Assembly: GCF_026210795.1 (NCBI RefSeq)
Contig: NC_089430.1
Location: 2,232,001-2,296,000, forward strand
Reading direction: 5' to 3'
DNA from: Rhizophagus irregularis
Lineage: Eukaryota; Glomeromycota; Glomeromycetes; Glomerales; Glomeraceae
DNA: 64,000 nucleotides
A program made the position numbers and the translations under genes. The first letter of the stretch is position 1. Every line of letters begins with the position of its first letter. Of this stretch, positions 60,285 through 64,000 are shown in pieces. The notes beneath the pieces were generated by a model. It was not told the origin of the DNA, did no database searches, and worked only from the letters and a program-made list of their open reading frames with translations.

Positions 60285-63237
60285 AATTATGTATAATACA
60301 AATAATTTCTGCAGAAATTATAATAATTTGTGTTTATGGTGTTTTGGTTACACAAAAAAAATTTGCCGCGTGATTTATATCAAAAATGATTTTCGTACAC
60401 CCCCCCCTTAACTGCAAGTATTTGTGGACTTTCGGGATTTTGTTTCAACCGGAATTTGGAATTGTAGACTGTTGATATTGTGGTTTTCCGGAATTTTGTG
60501 GTAAACGCCTTACGTACATACGCTTTTTTTCTCATGACTTTTGACTTTTCATTAAAAATACATTGTTTGCATATGACCTTTATTATAATTATTATAATTA
60601 TTCAAAACAATTTAATCTGTTAACCAAAATTCTTCCAAAAATAACACTTTATTATGTATTCTTAAAGTTTATTTATCTTTAATCATAATTCTGGTCAAAT
60701 TATTTAATGCGGCCTAGAGATGTAAAATTTCGGTCACGTGTACTCCATAACAATTTTTGTTAATTTTTAATAATAAGGTTAACTAGGAAACGGGAACCAT
60801 TGAGCGAAAAACTAAAATTGCGATTTCATTGGGTGGCGATCACGTTGCGGACAGAGAAATTCACGTGATCGAATTTTTTTTTTCATAGTGCGTAGACATA
60901 TATTGTCCTTCGCTTCGTTCCGGACAATAAATATGACCTACAACTAAATATAAAAACAAATTGATACGATTTGCGCGATTAATTAATCGGTTAAGGTCCT
61001 CGGTTAATCGGTTCTTAATTGGTTAAAAGCTTTTTTGGTAATTTTCCGAAATAATTAATCGATTGTTATGTTGGTTAATCGATTATTAATCGGTTAAGGT
61101 TTTTTTTTTTGAACCCTTAATTTATTTACCAAATATAGTAAATAATATCCTAGTTATGTTTAAAATTATGCTTAGAGTAAGTCTTTGTTGATCAATTTAA
61201 TATCATTCTGAGTTTAGACTAGTCGATCTTAATTTATTATTACAAACAACTAAACAGTCAGAAACTGTTATCTCAAGAACATAGGTTCAGTTCCTGGGAT
61301 GAGCAGAATAATTGGGAATTACACGGACATTGTGTAGAATTAGTCCTTCGTATCTTCGTATACACTTCGGACTAATAAGGTCATAAGTCTTGGCAAAAGT
61401 ATCAAATCAATCCTATCTGGGTACTTTCACTCAACAAATAGTCATAATGCTGGATACAACATGAAATTGAACCAATTAACGCTTCTTATCATAAACTATT
61501 TTTTTTTGAATATGATAACTTTATTAATAATTAATTATTTAATAATTTTATGAAAGATTAGTGATTTATTATTAAAGTAAGGAAGATTTTTGGAAAGTTA
61601 GATAATGATAAATTTTGTTTTACTCCTCGACCTGTTGCCAAGGCTATCAAAACTTGTAAACAAGCGTCATAATTAGATTTTGTCTTTTCAAATTTATTAT
61701 ATTTTTTCGTTATCTTATATTAGTTAGTTACTATTTCGAAGGTATAAACAATATTTTGTTATTAGCGCGCAATCTAGCGTCAGCGCCAAGATTTTCCAAC
61801 AAAATCCTCAATTTAATGATTACATTATGTTAATAAAACATTTTCATATAAATTATTTAACTTCTAATTATTAATTGACACCCTATAGCGTCAATTGCAG
61901 TGTTCTAATAATTTCCAACAAAGCATTGATATCTAAAAGTTTTTCTAATATGAAATTAGAACATCCCTTATAACTTTTTATATGTTTATGGAAAAGGAGC
62001 GAACGAAATTCTTTCAAAAAATTCTTAAAGACCGTCATGAAGTGTTTATTTGTACAAATTTTGGTATAATTCGAAATTCAAATGTAATATAAATATACAA
62101 TTGTAATAAGTGTTTCTGAATGTGTTTGTTAAACGTGGATTTCTTTAAAAAGATTGAGAGTAGATTATATCGATCTTTATCATAAACATCGTTGTGAATT
62201 CTGAAACGCAAGTATTGAAATTATTTTTTTTTTCAATTGGAATATATACAGTAAATTACTGAATACCTTGTTTATACACCTTCCTCTTCGACGTGCATAT
62301 TAAAGCTAATCCTACTTTAGCAACTAAAGTAATTAAACAAATATAACATATATACAATATATGAAATATTATCAATACATACTTTTGTAAGGTTGAATAT
62401 ATATGGCTCTCGAAATGTAGTTTTATAGTCCACTTCGATGCGGCCTCTATAAGTGCTATTTAAATTTTTTTTTTGCATATTTTTTTTTTTGTATTATTTT
62501 CTAGTTCATAATTTTTTCTTATCGTTAATTATGGATTTTGAGTAAAACTCATCTTAGAAGAGTATATTCATAGTAAAAATAACTTAATTGCAGCTATAAA
62601 GTTCAACTTAATTCTGAAGAATTATACGAAATTGGCAAATTATTATAAATGTAAAGAATTATATTATGTATATAATTGTTTAATCGTTAAACCTTAGAAA
62701 AATTATGTTCGAAACCGTGAAAAACGGCAAGTTTCTTAATTAAGACATTCTTTGAAACTAGACTTTTGGCATTTTTTGTTCTTACATATTTTCATCTTAT
62801 TTATATTTTTCATAGAAAATTATATAAGTAATCAATTTTATATAATACGGTTGACTCAAGATTATAACTAAGTATTTGTAATAATCGTTTCAATAGACAT
62901 ACATTGTATCATTTCCCCATTTTAAGAATGATATTAACCTCTTTTTTCCCAGTTAAACTCATTTTTTATTATTTTGAATCCTTATTAATAATAATGACGA
63001 CGGGTAAACGAATAAACGATACCGGTAATACCAGCAATACGGCGACACTGTATACAAAAAATACGGTAAATCTCGCGACACATCGGTTTAATTTGATTAA
63101 TAAGCCCACAATGATTAGTCAAATTCTATTTTTATAAGGTTGCACAGTGGTTGCACAAAAGTTATTTTTCATCCCGAGAATTAATTATCAAACCTATTTG
63201 TCACAAAAGTTATTTGTCACATATATAATTTCTTAAT
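60285..63237. other. Intergenic stretch downstream of the transposase-helicase gene
   Basis: This holds a C8 run (60400-60407), repeated ttaatcggtta/aatcgatta units at 60975-61100, a near-palindrome at 60908-60930 and a weak B-box-like caggttcagttcctgg-type site near 61285. Small frames (for example 62904-63137) have no recognisable features. Confidence 0.35.
60908..60930. repeat. Near-palindrome shared with 48927-48949
   Basis: gtccttcgcttcgttccgga is an imperfect palindrome flanked by att/aat. The same sequence with three changes (tagtccttcgctttgctccg) occurs at about 48927, also preceded by acatatat and by a cacgtgatc box about 35-45 bp upstream. It probably marks the end of an unrecognised element family. 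Confidence 0.5.
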
Positions 63238-63610
63238 GCCGTAATTCCAGCCAAATCCGTCCCGCTTTAGATATCGAACTTGGACTTCCTTTTTGTAGGT
63301 CGGCTCTTGGGAATCTCTTGGCACCTCTTCTCATTTTGCAGGACAGTACCTTGGTGTAGCTCGTCAATTTGGCATTTTGGAATGAATCGGTAAGTTTAAA
63401 CCTTATAATTTTTTTATTTTTTAAATTTTTTTTTTCTTTTTTTGCAGGTATCGGTAGATTGAGCTTCATGGATCCCAGATGATAGGATCGGTAAGTTACA
63501 AAATGTTTCGTTTGAAACTTTTTTTAAAGTTTTTAATTTTGTTTTGAAGAAACTAACCGTTTCTTCTTTTGTCTATTTTGTAGGTATTGTCTTCGATTTT
63601 TGGATCAGCT
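63238..63610 (+). other. Series of exon-intron-like modules, unexplained
   Basis: GC-richer blocks are separated by clean intron-like spacers: donor gtaagtttaaacc (63391) with acceptor tttttttgcag (63448), then donor gtaagttac (63491) with acceptor tattttgtag (63584). Further acceptor-like cttttttgtag (63298) and cattttgcag (63342) lie upstream. The first block is open for about 40 codons (FVGRLLGISWHLFSF, IWHFGMNR), but the splice to the 43-nt block meets a stop in every phase I tried. So it may be a spliced non-coding RNA, a UTR or a decayed gene continuing beyond the window. Confidence 0.35.
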
Positions 63611-63797
63611 CCTTGAGTAAGTTTCGAAGTTTCGCTTCACTTCGAAACTTAATTAAATCTTTTTATATTCTTTTAAGAAACGCTAAGTCACTAATTGTTT
63701 CTATTTAGAAACAAGTTAATGAACCGTTTATAATAATGTTATCCTTTTGGTTATAAAATTTATAAGTTTTTATAATTTTAAATATGATTGTTGGGAA

Positions 63798-63844
63798 TCT
63801 CTGCTCTTATTCCCCCCATGAAATACATGGGAGTGGCAGAGCGC
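63798..63844. other. Strong isolated hairpin
   Basis: gctctgctc and gagtggcagagc bracket cccatgaaatacatggg, so the segment can form two stacked stems (ctctgc/gcagag and cccatg/catggg with a 5-nt loop) in otherwise AT-rich DNA. It could be a small structured RNA or a repeat fragment. No terminator-like T run follows directly. Confidence 0.4.
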
Positions 63845-64000
63845 GTCACTTTATTATATAATAATCATTATATTTGTGATTAATGCTTTCATGATAGAAG
63901 TCAAAATTTTAAAAATGTTTATTGAATTGGTTTAATAAGGTTAATGTATATAACATCCCTTTGCAAAGTGTTGATAAATTAATAATTCTCATTTACTGAT

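Noticed and set aside
54360-60900. Terminal inverted repeats of the transposase-helicase element
   Set aside because: I compared about 1 kb upstream with 0.6 kb downstream by eye and found no convincing inverted match, so no element borders are claimed.
61262-61310. Possible tRNA gene around a ggttcagttcc B-box-like site
   Set aside because: There is no A box at the right distance and no acceptor pairing.
1-64000. CRISPR arrays, rRNA genes or viral genes
   Set aside because: No regularly spaced identical repeats with unique spacers, no rRNA-like conserved blocks and no viral structural or polymerase motifs were recognised.

Overview
The window is very AT-rich (mostly long A/T runs with short GC-richer islands), genes are broken by many 50-100 bp introns with GTAAGT-type donors and TAG/CAG acceptors, and most of the DNA is repeats and gene relics. 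The recognisable families (secreted kelch proteins with a C-terminal membrane anchor, an ML lipid-binding protein, a FLYWCH/MULE transposase, a transposase-RecQ fusion, relics of P-loop, SAM-like, TKL-kinase and TLDc-type genes) fit a large repeat-bloated fungal genome, best matched in my memory by an arbuscular mycorrhizal fungus of the Rhizophagus (Glomeromycotina) kind. That assignment is inference from gene content and composition; no marker gene is present.

Layout. 1-9.4 kb: relics and small mobile elements, including a three-exon gene for a tiny secreted peptide (1915-2505) split by a 296-bp hairpin element with 10-bp target duplications, a 477-bp element with 9-bp duplications, a decayed zinc-type dehydrogenase, a 423-bp TA-flanked element and an A-rich array. 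10-24 kb: the most gene-like part, with a secreted trypsin-fold protease (10942-11832, minus), decayed SAM-like and P-loop genes, a secreted ML-domain protein (19581-20024, plus) and two tandem paralogous kelch genes (20094-21614 and 22092-23655, minus) with the same five-exon structure. 24-37 kb: no intact gene; short inverted-repeat elements, a SINE and a TLDc-type relic. 37.1-38.5 kb: a FLYWCH-MULE transposase whose second expected catalytic Asp reads His. 39-55 kb: repeats again, with a kinase-like relic (47.2-49.5 kb) broken by nested insertions. 55.4-60.3 kb: an eight-exon gene fusing a DDE-type transposase core to a complete RecQ-type helicase with zinc module, carrying one in-frame TGA. 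The last 700 bp hold an unexplained series of intron-like modules and a strong hairpin.

The likely functional genes fall into two groups. One is secreted or cell-surface proteins (protease, ML protein, two kelch proteins, tiny peptide), as expected for a host-associated fungus. The other is transposition machinery (MULE, transposase-RecQ) plus several families of non-autonomous elements whose target duplications (TA, about 5 bp, 9-10 bp) suggest at least three different mobilising transposases.
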